Assembly (NCBI GenBank): GCA_030737835.1
Contig: CM060848.1
Coordinates: forward strand, 31,801,634-31,865,633
DNA from: Acorus gramineus
Lineage: Eukaryota; Streptophyta; Magnoliopsida; Acorales; Acoraceae
Length of the DNA stretch: 64,000 bases
Direction: 5' to 3'
Shown: piece by piece, positions 21,812-33,938 of the stretch
Position numbering within the stretch: position 1 is the first letter of the stretch
How the letters are laid out: the number at the start of each line of letters is the position of its first letter
Position numbers and translations under genes: made by a program
The notes under the pieces: model-generated
What the model saw: only the letters and a program-made list of their open reading frames with translations
The model's database searches: none
What the model was told of the DNA's origin: nothing

Positions 21812-22785
21812 ATGCCTCCTCATAGAGGAATGCGTGGACGTGATCCCCCTCGGGCCTTGGAGGTTTCCGAACCTACCAGAGGCGAGGAGTCTACTGGAGG
21901 GTCCTCGGCTATTGGGCCAGGACCAACGCAGGAGCCTCCTGCATGGGAGCGTGCTTACGCTTGTATCGCAGATCTATTGGAGACTCAGACTAGGGCACTG
22001 GAGGCCCAGACTAGGGCGTTGGCTGATCAGGCGCGAGAGATCCAGGAGCTGCGGGCGGCCCGCGAGGCAGTTCCACAAGTCCCCTTGGTAGCAGATCCAC
22101 CTGTGGTGCCCGAGGTACCCCCTGTCCTAGTGGAGATTCCGGTAGAGGGAGTTCAGGATCCCCTGGAGAAGGAGGTGGAGCTAGAGGCTGCGGCACGAGT
22201 GCATCAGAGCGGCCTCACTGCCTTTCTGAAGCTTCACCCTCCCGAGTTCCATGGCCAGACGACGGACCCCCTTGCCCATGAGCGTTGGTTGATGGAGGTA
22301 GACAAGATCTTCTCGACCATGCACTGCACCGACCGCCAGCGTGTCTCACTGGCCACCTTCATGTTGAAGGGTAGCGTCGCCGACTGGTGGGCTACCCGAT
22401 CGGTGGACATCCCCGAGGGAGTGGGGCGACTTCTATGGGCTGGATTCCGGAGTTACTTTCTAGAGGAGTACTTCCCATTTTCGACACGCCAGATCGTGAT
22501 GCGAGAGTTCGAGCAGCTGACGCAGGGCTCCATGTCAGTCGCTGATTACTCTACACGATTCACGAGGCTTTCCCGGTTCACCCCCGCCTTGGTGATGGAT
22601 GAGGAGACGCGATGCCGTCGTTTCGAGATGGGTCTCATTAGCACCATCAGGGTGCATGTCACCTCACAGGCGTTCACGAGGTACTCAGACTTGGTGTCTC
22701 GTGCGAGGACAGTTGAGCGAGACCTTGGGGTCCCTTTGGGGGTTCCAACCCCTTTTGCAGACCAGAGGCCCCCCAGGAGCCAGGA
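21812..22785 (+). pseudogene. Element D gag, truncated by the Athila insertion
   Basis: The ATG at 21812 lies 9 nt after a TTTCTTAG acceptor-like site. The frame is open for about 324 codons. An N-terminal coiled, Q/A/E-rich stretch is followed by the capsid region FLKLHPPEFHGQTTDPLA, FMLKGSVADWWATRS, YFLEEYFPF, SRFTPALVMDEETRCRRFE and RTVERDLGVP, typical of Tekay/Del chromovirus Gag. It ends at CAGGA where the Athila LTR starts. The knuckle, protease and pol of D are gone. Before the truncation the frame is undamaged, so the insertion and deletion, not point decay, inactivated this copy. Confidence 0.88.
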
Positions 22786-24226
22786 TGATTGAATTTTTAA
22801 GTTGTTATTAATTACCGCAAGTGCACGGATCATTACAGAAGTATAGATCTAGCAAATACGGGTCAATCCCACAGAGAATTGTTCAAATTAAATTATTAAT
22901 TGATTTACCTAATCGAATTAGACAGGAAGATTGATGAAGGTTTAGTTTTTTTTTTATTTTTTTAAAAAACAAACGAATATTAATATAAAAAGATAACTAG
23001 GGTTTTAGAATCCACCATGCAATACCAATTTAGGGGTTATATTCAAATGTGAAACTCCACCATATAACTCAATCAATATTGACGTTAGTCAAATACCAAT
23101 CGGAAAGTAAATATTTAAAATCATATTAATTATTTCATAAAATGATCTATCTCCCTTCCCTTTATAAAATCTACCAACTCAATATTCAACTTGTTAAGAA
23201 GAGCATAAAATATCAGAGAACCTAATCAAAGCATATTTTATCAAATCAAATACAAGAGATTTTTGAAGAAGGTAATAAGAAATTCACATGAAAGGTTTCA
23301 AAAAGAGAATTGAAGGAGAGATTGATATTCAATAAAGCAAACAATATGGAGAATTCAGATCTAAATATAAAATCCTAAACTAGCATTGCATGGTTTCATC
23401 TTCAACCCTAGTTGAAGATTTAGCTACTAGAAAACATGATCAAACTAAATAAAAAATAAAAACATCATATTATTGAAAAATTCTTGAAAATAAAAATACT
23501 AAAGTAATATTAAAATTCAGATCTAAATATATACAAACATCCAAAGATATGAGATGAAAAGAAAAACAAAAACAAAGCAAAACTCTTGAATCTTTCTTCT
23601 CCTTTGGTTGTCCCTTTGCCTCCTTCTTTTTATTTCTTTTCTTGGCTTCATATGTGTTCCTTTTATAGCCTCCAACCTTGAATCTTGACCATTGATTTGC
23701 AATGAATTGGATGGTTAAGATTGGCCATCAACCTTCCTCATATGAATATTTGACAATTTTAGCAGGTAAAATCTTTCATTCCCGTCATTAATTTTCTGCA
23801 GAATCTTTGGATGAATTTTTGACCCCTAATAAGGTGGAATTGCAAAATATTCATGAAACATTGATTTGTAGATCTTGAAAATATCTTTTCAACGCCATAT
23901 TTTGGGCCAAAATACGATATTTGAGGCAAAAGTTATGGTCAAAATAGTGGGACGGTTTTAACTTGAAGAACATTTGATTGGATTTTGATTTTTGATTCTC
24001 TCTTCACCAAATCTTTATCTAGCATAATTTTGGATCTTCAAGAATCCTCTTGATTCTCCTTCATATCTTTAAATGCTTTATAGAATATTTTGCATTGATA
24101 ATCATCATTTATCTCAATTACCTGCAATAACAAATAAATTCTGAATATTAGTCATTATTACACATAAAATTAGGAAATAGAAAACTAAATTAAGGGGATT
24201 AAATGTGCAAATAATACGCTTATCAA
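22786..24226 (-). mobile_element. Athila element E 3' LTR (1441 bp)
   Basis: In minus orientation it starts TGATAAGCGTATTATTTGC at 24226, right after a purine tract, and ends AAAATTCAATCA at 22786. It carries the phrase around 22815-22880 (CCGCAAGTGCACGGATC, then GGGTCAATCCCACAGAG on the plus strand) seen in plant Athila-group elements. Inserted into D's gag after CAGGA. The matching duplication is absent because the other end of E is deleted. Confidence 0.85.
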
Positions 24227-24241
24227 ATACCCCCAAACCTA
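24227..24241 (-). other. Polypurine tract of Athila element E
   Basis: Minus strand TAGGTTTGGGGGTATT next to the LTR start. Similar TAGGTTTGGGGG motifs recur upstream at about 25274 and 25529. Confidence 0.8.
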
Positions 24242-25622
24242 GATTTTGCTAGTCCTCTAGCAACTAAAGTGATTAAAAACAAGGATAAGGCCACTTTCGC
24301 AGGCTCTCACGGTTGCATTTAGCGTATGCAACAAGCCCTTAAACCCCTAGGTCACCCCCTAGTGGACGAGTTTGACTCGTGAGGGTTTGCAGCGAATCTA
24401 CCCACAAAATTCTTTTTTTTTTTTTTTTCTCTTTGCCGTAATCCCATGATAGTATCATAGAGCTCAAGATATTAAATTCTTTTCAGAAAAGTACTTAATG
24501 TAATGACATGTGGTGTGCTCGTGAAAATCTGGACAACACTCAAGAGGTTCAAACTCGTAAGTAAGAATTTTCCTTCTAATTGCTGTCGAATGGTTGGTTC
24601 TCCCTTAGACACTGAGTCAAAACCAGAATAGTCTACTAAGCCAGTAAGAGATTTTAATGTTCACTTTATTACCTCATGGGCTTTATATGTGATATTCCAG
24701 CTTACTTACTATCTTTTACAGGGAGGCTTTCACTCTATCACTGTCGAATCGGTCTTTAAACTTCAACATAATGATTGCTAATCTCTTTGTTCAAAGCACC
24801 TTAGATATTATCTCATTGAATTTTTCTTCTTCTTCTTCTTCTTCTTCTTCTTCTTCTTTTTTCTTTTTTTTTTCTTTTGAAAAAGTACTCTATCAATTTT
24901 TTTTTTTTAAGACCTAATGATAAGTAGCCCTTTTCCACTGTACTTGTGATTCAATGGTTGCTTTTCAATTGATGTAAACCCTAACTCCTTATCAAGCAAA
25001 CCAATGAACTAGACTTTTAGGTTCAACAGGTTTTAGAAAGTTCTTAACATTCTAGGCAATTATTAAGTCGACTCCACAAATTCATCTTAACTCAAAAATG
25101 CATCCAGATGTGTAGTGACTTTTCCAATATCAAGCACTTAAGACCTACTAAAATAGAAATTAACATAAGAGTTCATGCTACCATCATAGGGATATAGGCA
25201 TTTTTTTTTTTTTTTTTGAATACTCTATCGTAACTGAGAATAATGAATCACATGATAAATTCAAAATGTCAAAAACCCCCCAAACCTAATCCACACATTG
25301 TCCTCAATGTTCATATGTTTGGACACGTGAAATATCAAGAAAGGAGAATAAAAAAGGAAGAATTTTACCATATCAAGTGATCACCATTGAACTGCTGCTA
25401 TACGATGGCATCAAAACAATTTCGTTAGTTCAACATACTTTAAAATAAAGACTACATCCAATGACTCGATGATAGTGGATGCAAACAAACATAAAATCTA
25501 GACTGAAAATGGAAAATTACCCTAACACCCCCAAACCTAGTTTACAGCATGAACAAGGAAATGATGATTCGGGAGGAAAGGCAACACAGAAAAATATGGT
25601 ACAAAACAATTATCAAGAGAGC
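24242..25622 (-). other. Athila 3' non-coding region between pol and LTR
   Basis: About 1.4 kb of AT-rich DNA with (CTT)n at 24823-24860, several T runs (24412-24430, 25201-25217) and two extra purine-tract-like motifs. Athila elements may carry an env-like frame here. I see no frame of meaningful length. Confidence 0.7.
24823..24860 (+). repeat. (CTT)n microsatellite
   Basis: About 38 bp of uninterrupted TTC units, followed by T-rich sequence. Confidence 0.9.
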
Positions 25623-25907
25623 TTAATCTTGATAGATGGAATCATGGAGGTGAATGACCTCCACTTTCTCCAACGGTAACTCCAAAAATGGTTTAAGTCG
25701 ATGACCATTCACTTTAAAAACATCGTCATTCTTTGGATTCTCAATCTCAATGGCACCATGGGAATAGACTGTTCTTACTAAATATGGGCCAGTCCAACGG
25801 GATCTCAGCTTTCCCGAAAAAATATGCAACCTCGAATTATAAAGGAGGACCTTCTGGCCCACGTCAAATGACTTCCGATGAATGGACTTGTCATGGAACA
25901 CTTTCAT
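25623..25907 (-). pseudogene. Athila integrase C-terminal part, cut off by a frame break
   Basis: It reads [31 protein letters not shown] and [11 protein letters not shown], which is the C-terminal end of Athila integrase. It is separated from the main frame by 25908-25950, where a TCATGGAACACTTTCAT unit has been repeated two to three times and moves the frame to a stop at 25930. Confidence 0.85.
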
Positions 25908-25960
25908 TTTCTCCTTTCATGGAACACTTTCATGGAACACTTGTCATGGACTTCTCATGG
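25885..25960. repeat. Short tandem duplications breaking the Athila integrase frame
   Basis: Three overlapping copies of (G)TCATGGAACACTTTCAT-like units. They account for the premature stop. Confidence 0.75.
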
Positions 25961-28900
25961 AATATCTTTCCATTCTCATAGGCCTCATTGCGGATCTCTT
26001 CTAATTCAGCAAGTTGGAGTTTCCTCTGGGCTCCAGCTTCAGAAAGTTCAAAATTCAATTGCTTAATAGCCCAAAATGCACGATGTTCTAATTCAACAGG
26101 CAAATGGCAAGCTTTTCCAAAGACAATCCTATAGGGAGACATACCAAGGTTGGTCTTATAAGCAGTTCTATAGGCCCATAATGAATCATTTAATTTCAAG
26201 GACCAGTCTTTTCGAGTTGAATTTACTGTTTTCTCTAAAATTTGCTTAATTTGCCTATTGGACACCTCAACCTGACCACTAGTCTGGGGATGATAGGGTG
26301 TAGACACCTTATGAGTGACAGAGTATTTCCTCATGAGACTCTCAAAAGAACGATTGCAGAAATGAGTTCCTCTATCACTTATAATGACACGAGGGGTTCC
26401 AAAACGAGAGAAAATATTTTCTTTAATAAATCTTATAACAACCTTGTTATCATTCGTTTTACATGGTATTGCTTCCACCCACTTAGAGACATAGTCAACT
26501 GCCAGAAGAATGTATAGATTTCCATATGAATTCGGAAAGGGTCCCATAAAATCAATGCCCCAAACATCAAAAATTTCAATGATTAGAATAGGATTGAGTG
26601 GCATCATGTTTCTTCTTGTAATTTTTCCCAATTGTTGGCATCTCTCACAACTTGCACAATATTCAGCTGCATCCCTAAAAATGGTGGGCCAATAAAAACC
26701 ACATTGTAAAATTTTAGCAGCAGTCTTTCTAGCACTAAAATGACCACCACATGCCTGGTCATGACAAAATGATAGGACACTTCGACTCTCAGAATTTGGA
26801 ATACATATCCTAATGATATGAACAGGACAGTGTTTGAACAGGTAAGGATCATCCCAGTAAAAGTGCTTGACCTTGGATAAAAATCTAAATCTATCTTGTT
26901 TGGACCAATTAGAAGGCATTTCACCAGTAACAAGGTAGTTCACAATATCAGCAAACCAAGGTAATGTAGACACTTCCATTAACTGCTCATCAGGAAAAAT
27001 TTCAGTCACAAGAAGGTCTTCAATAGGATCTAGAGTTAACCGAGAAAGATGGTCAGCTACAACATTTTCAGAGCCTTTCTTATCATGGATTTCTAAATCA
27101 AATTCCTGTAGCAATAGAATCCAACGGATGAGACGGGCCTTAGCATCTTTCTTGGATAGAAGGTACCTAAGAGCCGCATGATCAGAATAGACATTGACCT
27201 TAGAACCTATCAGATACGAACGAAATTTCTCTAGGGCAAAGACTACAGCTAGGAATTCTTTCTCAGTGGTGGAATAGTGAAGCTGTGCATCATTCAAAGT
27301 CCTACTGGCATAGGATATCACATGGGGGAGTTTATTAATTCGCTGACCCAAAACAGCACCTATAGCATAGTCAGAGGCATCACACATGAGTTCAAAGGGT
27401 TGGGTCCAATCTGGAGGTCTAATGATAGGGGCTGAGGTTAACTCTTTTTTTAAGCTTTCAAAGGCTTGCATACATTCAACATCAAATTCGAAGGGAATAT
27501 CTTTAGTCAACAAATTGCTTAAGGGTCTAGCCTTTTTACTAAAATCCTTAATGAATCTCCTATAAAATCCTGCATGCCCCAAAAATGATCGAATTTCCTT
27601 AACAATCCTTGGGGGAGGAAGATTAGTAATTAAATCAATCTTGGCTTTGTCTACCTCAATACCTTTATCAGAAACCACATGACCCAAAACAATTCCCCTT
27701 TTCACCATAAAGTTACATTTCTCCCAATTCAGTACTAAATTTTTCTCCTTACACCTGATTAGTACAAGAGAGAGGTGGTGTAAGCAATCAGAAAATGTTG
27801 ATCCAAATACTGAGAAATCATCCATGAATACCTCAAGGAAACGCTCTACCATATCAGAGAAAATGCTAATCATACACCGTTGAAAAGTCGCCGGTGCATT
27901 GCATAACCAAAATGGCATGCGACGGTAAGCAAATGTCCCAAAAGGACAGGTGAAGGTGGTTTTCTCCTGATCTTCTGGAGCTATGGGAATTTGATTATAA
28001 CCAGAATAACCATCAAGGAAGCAATAAAACGCATGACCGGCCAACCTTTCTAGCATCTGATCTATGAATGGGAGTGGAAAATGATCCTTCCTAGTGGCAG
28101 AATTTAGTTTACGGTAATCAATGCATACACGCCATTTAGTTTGTACTCTAGTGGGAACTAACTCATTATCATCATTCTTTACCACTGTAATGCCAGATTT
28201 CTTAGGAACAACATGAATCGGGCTTACCCATTTACTATCAGAAATGGGATAAATGATCCCAACATCAAGAAGTTTCAAAACTTCTGCTCTTACAACCACC
28301 TTCATGACCGGATTCAAACGCCTTTGTGATTCCCGAGAAATACTTGTATTGTCCTCAAGATGAATACGGTGTTGAATCACAGATGGACTTATTCCTTTAA
28401 TGTCTGCCATACTCCACCCAATGGCCTCTTTATGTTCCCTAAGGACACTGATTAGCTCACCTTCTTGTTCCTCATTAAGATCAGAAGCAATAATTACAGG
28501 AAGGGTTTCAGCTGGACCTAAGAAAACATATTTTAAATTGTTAGGAAGAGGTTTAAGTTCTAGCTTGGGAGGCTCATCAATGGAAGGAAGAGGTGGTGAT
28601 TGAGAAAGAGGAAGAGGCTCAGGCTTTGGTTGCCACTTATTAAATGGGATGATTGTTTCTGAATCTAGGAGAGCATTTACTTCCTTGATCGATTTTTCCA
28701 TATCAAAATTTTCTCCAAAGTGGGCAAGACAAAACTCCAAAGGATCTTTCGTGCTCATAAAATGATGTTTCAAATCTTCAATTATTTCCTCAATAGAATT
28801 TACATCCTCTAATTCATCATTATAATCTCCTGGTTGTTTGCCAATGTGGAAGATATTTAGGTCAACTGTCATATTTTCAAAAGATAATTTCATCAATCCA

Positions 28901-29480
28901 TTTCGATAGTTAATCAAAGCATTAGACATAGCCAGGAATAGTCTGCCTAAAATTATAGGAATTTTTCCTTTCGGGTTTAGAACAGGTTGGGTTTCTAAAA
29001 CTATAAAGTCAACAGGAAAGATGAAATCCCCAACCTTAATCAGGACATCCTCAATGACACCTTTAGGAATTTTCACAGATCGATCTGCTAATTGTAAGGT
29101 CACTGGGGTAGGTCTCAATTCTCCTATGCCTAACTGTTTGTACACTGAATAGGGCAGTAGATTTACACTTGCACCTAAGTCTAGCAAAGCTCGATCAATA
29201 CGAGTGTCTCCAATCACACATGAAATGGTGGGACAACCTGGGTCCTTATACTTGATTGGAGTTTCACATGAAAGAATGGAGCTTACATGGGATGCTAGGA
29301 AAGCTTTCTTGGGTACATTGTTGGTCCTCTTTTGGGTGCATAAGTCCTTCAAAAATTTAGCATATGCTGGTACTTGTTGGATAGCATCTAGGAGCGGAAT
29401 GTTCACGCGAACTTGCTTAAACACTTCTAAAATTTTATCTAGCTGGGTAGATTTCTTAGTTGAACCTAATCGCTGAGGAT
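25930..29480 (-). CDS. Athila pol: protease, RT, RNase H, integrase in one open frame
   Basis: The frame is uninterrupted for roughly 1180 codons. In order: the end of Gag ([20 protein letters not shown], near 29380), aspartic protease ([14 protein letters not shown], near 29180), RT ([15 protein letters not shown] and the catalytic FMDD, near 27820), RNase H ([17 protein letters not shown] and [11 protein letters not shown], near 27240 and 27170), the zinc-binding domain of integrase ([15 protein letters not shown] with [10 protein letters not shown], near 26770 and 26640), and the core with [17 protein letters not shown] and [13 protein letters not shown] (D, D, E). The start is not real: the first about 52 residues of the open frame come from F's LTR after the junction at 29480. 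Gag, 5' LTR and primer site are missing. Domain motifs look intact, so this is probably the youngest coding sequence here, but it has no promoter of its own. Confidence 0.9.
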
Positions 29481-30472
29481 AGCTGGCGGGCGCGCGCGCG
29501 TATGCGCAGGTGCACGGGCGTGCGCGCGGGGTTCTGCGCGCGCGCGCCTGAACCCCTTCCACCCCCTCCTCAGCCCACCCACACCCCCTACCACCTATGC
29601 AAGGCATGCTTGACCACCTAAAAACCCTAACAATCATCTAAACAAAGCTAAGGGAGGAGGAGGACTTACCAAAATGGAGGGAAAGGAAAAAGGGGGGGAA
29701 GCTCAGGTGCCCTTTGCGCACCAAACCACCACAACCGCCACCACCAAGACCACCACCTTCTCAGCCACTCACAAGCCCTTGATGGCTGAAAACAGAGGTG
29801 GGGAGGGAAGGCATGAGAGGGAGATAGAGAGAAGGTAAACAAAACAAACACCACACAAAGGTTGCACACACACATACCTTCACTTCTCCTCTCTAGGTCT
29901 TTCTTCTTCTTCTTCTTCTTCTTCTTCTTTTACTACCTCTATTTGGAACAAATGGAAGGAAGAGGGAGTGAAGGAGTGAGTGAGAGGGAGAGGGAGATGG
30001 GGATTGAAGGGGACGCCTAACACTAGTGACCACACACACACACACTACACTCACACACACACACTCATTAATGAAAAAATGAAGGGTTGGTGAGGCTTGA
30101 CTTTGAGTCAACCCAACCACACAAAAAAACAAAAAGGTTTGACCAAGTCAATGGTCAAATTTGACTTGGTCCAAGTCTTCTTGACTTGGTCAAGTCCCCC
30201 TTTGACATTCCAAATCGGTCAAAACCCGGATACGATTCAGAACTGCCAAATTTTCTAGAACGTTACCAGAATTCGATGAAATTTTTGTGAGTGGCTCGAA
30301 ATGGCACCAGGACTCATAATGTGCAGTTAGATTTTCAATCGGAGTTCTCGAGCTCATGCAGATAGCTAAAAGTCCAAAATTTTAGCGGTTCCGATCGAAA
30401 AAAGAAAAATTGGAAAACTGCCAGAAATGTCCCAAAGGTGACCAAAAGGCTAAAAGTGACACATATATAACA
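29481..30472 (-). mobile_element. Element F 3' LTR fragment (992 bp), type A
   Basis: Starts at 30472 with TGTTATATATGTGTCAC next to the polypurine tract and runs left through U3, a TG-rich microsatellite, the intron-1-like (AAG|GTATGT near 29877) and intron-2-like (G|GTAAGT near 29669) donors, and ends inside the CpG-rich tract where Athila sequence begins. About two thirds of the LTR is missing. Confidence 0.88.
29901..29932 (+). repeat. (TTC)n microsatellite in F 3' LTR
   Basis: Around 30 bp of TTC units in the leader region. Confidence 0.85.
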
Positions 30473-30485
30473 TTCTTCCCCCCTT
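30473..30485 (-). other. Polypurine tract of element F
   Basis: Minus strand AAGGGGGGAAGAA, identical to the J tract at 48736-48748. Confidence 0.88.
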
Positions 30486-30520
30486 AGGAAATTTTGTCCA
30501 CAAAATTAATACAAAAACAT

Positions 30521-31992
30521 CTAGGAAGGGAAAAGATGTGGATATGCGCCACGCATGGCGTCCTCGTGCTCCCAAGTGGCCTCGGCACCAGAACGATGCT
30601 GCCATCGCACCTTAACCAGCTGGACGGTCTTGGTGCGGAGCCTCTTCTCGCGTCGGTCCAGGATCTCGATCGGCTGCTCCACGAATGACAAGTCCGGCTC
30701 GAAGACGAGCGGCTCGAACGGAATAACGTGAGCAGGATCGTGGACGTAACGCCTCAGCTGCGAGACATGGAAGACGTCATGGGCTTGAGCCAACTGTGGG
30801 GGCAGGGCTATGCGATAGGCCACCTCTCCAATCCGCTCAAGGATGAGAAACGGCCCAATGTAACGCGGACTCAGCTTGCCCCGCACACCGAAACGGAAGA
30901 TGCCCTTCATCGGGGACACCTTCAGGAAAACATGGTCACCAACCTCGAAGGCGAGCTCACGACGACGACGATCGGCGTAGCTCTTCTGACGGCTCTGAGC
31001 GACTCGGATACGCTCACGAATCGTCTTGACCATCTCTGAGGTCTGGTGGATGATCTCTGGTCCCTCCAACTGGCGCTCTCCGACCTCGTCCCAACACAAG
31101 GGGGACCTGCAGCTGCGGCCATAGAGCGCTTCATATGGTGCCATCCGAATACTCGAGTGGTAGCTGTTGTTGTAGGCGAACTTCACCAACTACCCCCAAA
31201 GTCGAGAACACAAGCCCGCAGCATGTCCTCCAGGGTCTGTATCGCCTCTCCGACTGGCCATCCGTCTACGGATGAAACACTGTACTGAAGTGGAGGTTCG
31301 TACCAAAAAGTAAACCTCGCGTCTCTATCAGAAATGATGCTGACGGGAGTGCCATGGAGACGAACAATCTCAGAGACAAACAACTGTGCCAGGGTGTCCA
31401 GAGAATCGGTGAGTCGAATGGGGAGGAAATGAGCGGACTTAGTCAGTCGGTCGACGATTACCCAGATGGCATCGCGACCCGAACGTGACCTCGGCAAGCC
31501 CGAAACGAAGTCCATGGTGATCTGCTCCCACTTCCACTGAGGAATCTCAATGGACTGCAGCTTCCCCGTAGGACGCTGATGTTCCGACTTCACCTGCTGG
31601 CATACCAAGCAACGGGCAACGAAGCGGCCAATATCCGCCTTCATCCCGCGCCACCAGTAGCCACGACGAAGGCCCCTGTACATCTTCGTGCCACCAGGAT
31701 GCACTGTGTACCTCGAACGATGGGCCTCGTCCAAGATCTTCTGCTTCAACTCTGCGTCGTCAGGAATGCATACTCGACCTCTGAACCGCAGGATTCCGTC
31801 CTTGCGAATCTGGTAGTCCGGACGCTCGCCCCGGGCGACGCCTTCAGAGAGGACTAGAAAGTGAGGATCCTGCCCTGAGCCGTGCGGATCTCGTCGAGAA
31901 GAACGGGCTGCACCACTAGCCTGGCCAAAAAGCCACCCGCAGGTGTCTCTCGAACGCTGATCCAGCAAGCGGCCTCCTCCAGAAGCCTCCAA
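30521..31992 (-). pseudogene. Element F integrase and chromodomain-like tail, disrupted
   Basis: One frame (31992-31183) covers the zinc-binding part and first core half: [36 protein letters not shown] and IISDRDARF. A small deletion at about 31300 then removes the stretch equivalent to RFWRSLQHALGT and shifts the frame, so the Glu-containing GQSERT is lost. A stop follows at about 31183. The rest (31189-30521) is open: EFAYNNSYHSSIRM equivalents, FLKVSPMKGIFRFGVRGKL, then PIEILDRREKRLRTKTVQLV, VRWQHRSGAEATWE and YPHLFPS. This last part is the chromodomain-like tail of Tekay/Del chromoviruses, thought to steer integration into heterochromatin. Confidence 0.85.
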
Positions 31993-33938
31993 CGACGTAC
32001 AGCCAAGTGGGCCATGCCCAAGGGCTGCCTGCTGAGAGCATCGGCCACGACATTCGCCTTACCCGGATGGTAAGCGATGTCACAGTCATAGTCCTTCAGG
32101 AACTCGACCCAACGTCTCTGACGCATGTTGAGCTCCGGCTGGGACTGCAAGTAAGTCAAGCTCTTGTGATCGGTGAAGAGCTCAAACTCCTCGCCATAGA
32201 GGTAGTGCCTCCACATCTTCAGCGCAAAGATGATCGCTGCTAACTCCAAATCGTGGGTGGGGTAATTCTGCTCATGGGGCTTCAACTGACGCGACGCGTA
32301 AGCCACAACCTTACCGTACTGCATCAGGACGCAACCCAAACCCAGCCGCGATGCATCGGAGTAGACTGCGAATCCACCACTCCCAGACGCAAGATAAGAA
32401 CTGGCGCTGAGGTGAGTCTTCGCTTCAACTCCAGGAAGCTCTCCTCGCAAGATGGGGACCACTCGAACCGGACATCCTTCCGAGTGAGGCGGGTCAGAGG
32501 AACAGCTATCCTCGACAAACCTCCGATAATAACCTGCCAAACCCAGGAAGCTCCGAATCTCAGTGGGGTTCGACGGTCGCCGCCAATTCGACACGGCGAG
32601 CGTCTTGTCCGGGTCCACAGATATACCCTCGCCGGAAATCACGTGGCCTAGAAAGGCCATACGCTCCAACCAAAACTCGCACTTACTGAACTTGGCGAAC
32701 AACTGATGTCGGGCCAAAGTCTCCAAGACAGTGCGGAGATGGTCAGCGTGCTCCTCAAGACTCCTCGAGTACACCAGAATATCATCGATGAAGACTACTA
32801 CGAAGGAGTCGAGGAAGGGCCGAAACACCCGGTTCATCAGATCCATGAAGGCTGCCGACGCATTCGTCAACCCAAACGGTAGTACTCGGAACTCGTAGTG
32901 CCCATAACGGGTACGAAAGGCCGTCTTCGGAATATCCGACTCCCGGATCTTCAGCTGATAGTAGCCCGAACGGAGATCGATCTTAGAAAAGACACGCGCT
33001 CCCTGGAGCTGGTCAAACAGATCGTCAATCCGCGGCAAGGGGTACTTATTCTTCACGGTCCGCTTGTTCAGCTGCCTGTAATCAATACAAAGACGCAGCG
33101 AACCGTCCTTCTTCCGAACGAATAAAACAGGGGCTCCCCACGGAGAGACACTCGGACGTGCGAAGCCCTTCTCGAGCAACTCCTCCAGCTGCTCCTTGAG
33201 CACCTTCAGCTCTGCTGGGGCCATCCGGTACGGAGCTCTCAAAATCGGCTCGGTCCCCGGAATTAGATTAATCTCAAACTCGATCGCGCGATCCGGCGGT
33301 AATCCCGGATCATAAGGAAAAACCTCTGGATATTCCCCGACCGGAGTCTGACTGATATCTGCCCGCAGTGGTGCATCCTCCTCAGCAATATACGCCAGAA
33401 AACCCTCACATCCTCCCTGAAGGAGTCTCCACGCCTGGATGGATGACACGAACCCCAAAGGGGCTATGTCCCGATCGCCCACGAACTGGAAAGATCTCCG
33501 ACCAGGGAGGTGGAAAGACACCGACTTCGCAAAATAGTCGATACTGGCGTGACTAGCTGAGAGCCAATCCATTCCCAGGATGGCATCGAAGTCCGTCATG
33601 GCGAGCTCTACCAACTCTACTGGAAACTCATGCTCCGCAATCGCCACGGTACACCCACGGTAAACAGAACGGAGGAGAATACGATCTCCGACGGGCAATG
33701 ATACCTCTAGCACAACATCAAGAGGGGCGGACACCACGCCCATCCGTCTCGCAAAAACGGGAGACACGAACGAGTGCGTGGCTCCGGAATCAAATAGCAC
33801 ATATGCAGGGAGCTGGGAGATCAAAACAATACCTCGGACCACGCTACCCGAAGCCTGCGCCTCCTCGGCTGTAAGTGCTGCAACACGACCCTGAACAAGC
33901 TGCGGCTGAGGAGCAGGGGCACGCCTCGCAGGCTGCAC
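31854..33938 (-). pseudogene. Element F protease, RT and RNase H
   Basis: 694 codons without stop. Protease [14 protein letters not shown] (33800-33760), RT with [36 protein letters not shown] and the catalytic FIDD (about 32790), RNase H with [20 protein letters not shown] and FTDHKSL, ending at a 1-nt frameshift near 31860 before integrase. Between about 32400 and 32515 an 11-nt deletion and a later 1-nt deletion (relative to J) put about 38 residues in the wrong frame and then restore it, so the long frame hides a damaged RT-RNase H connection. Confidence 0.87.

Noticed and set aside
24242..25622. Athila env-like gene
   Set aside because: No frame of useful length and no membrane or signal segment. 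AT-rich non-coding sequence.
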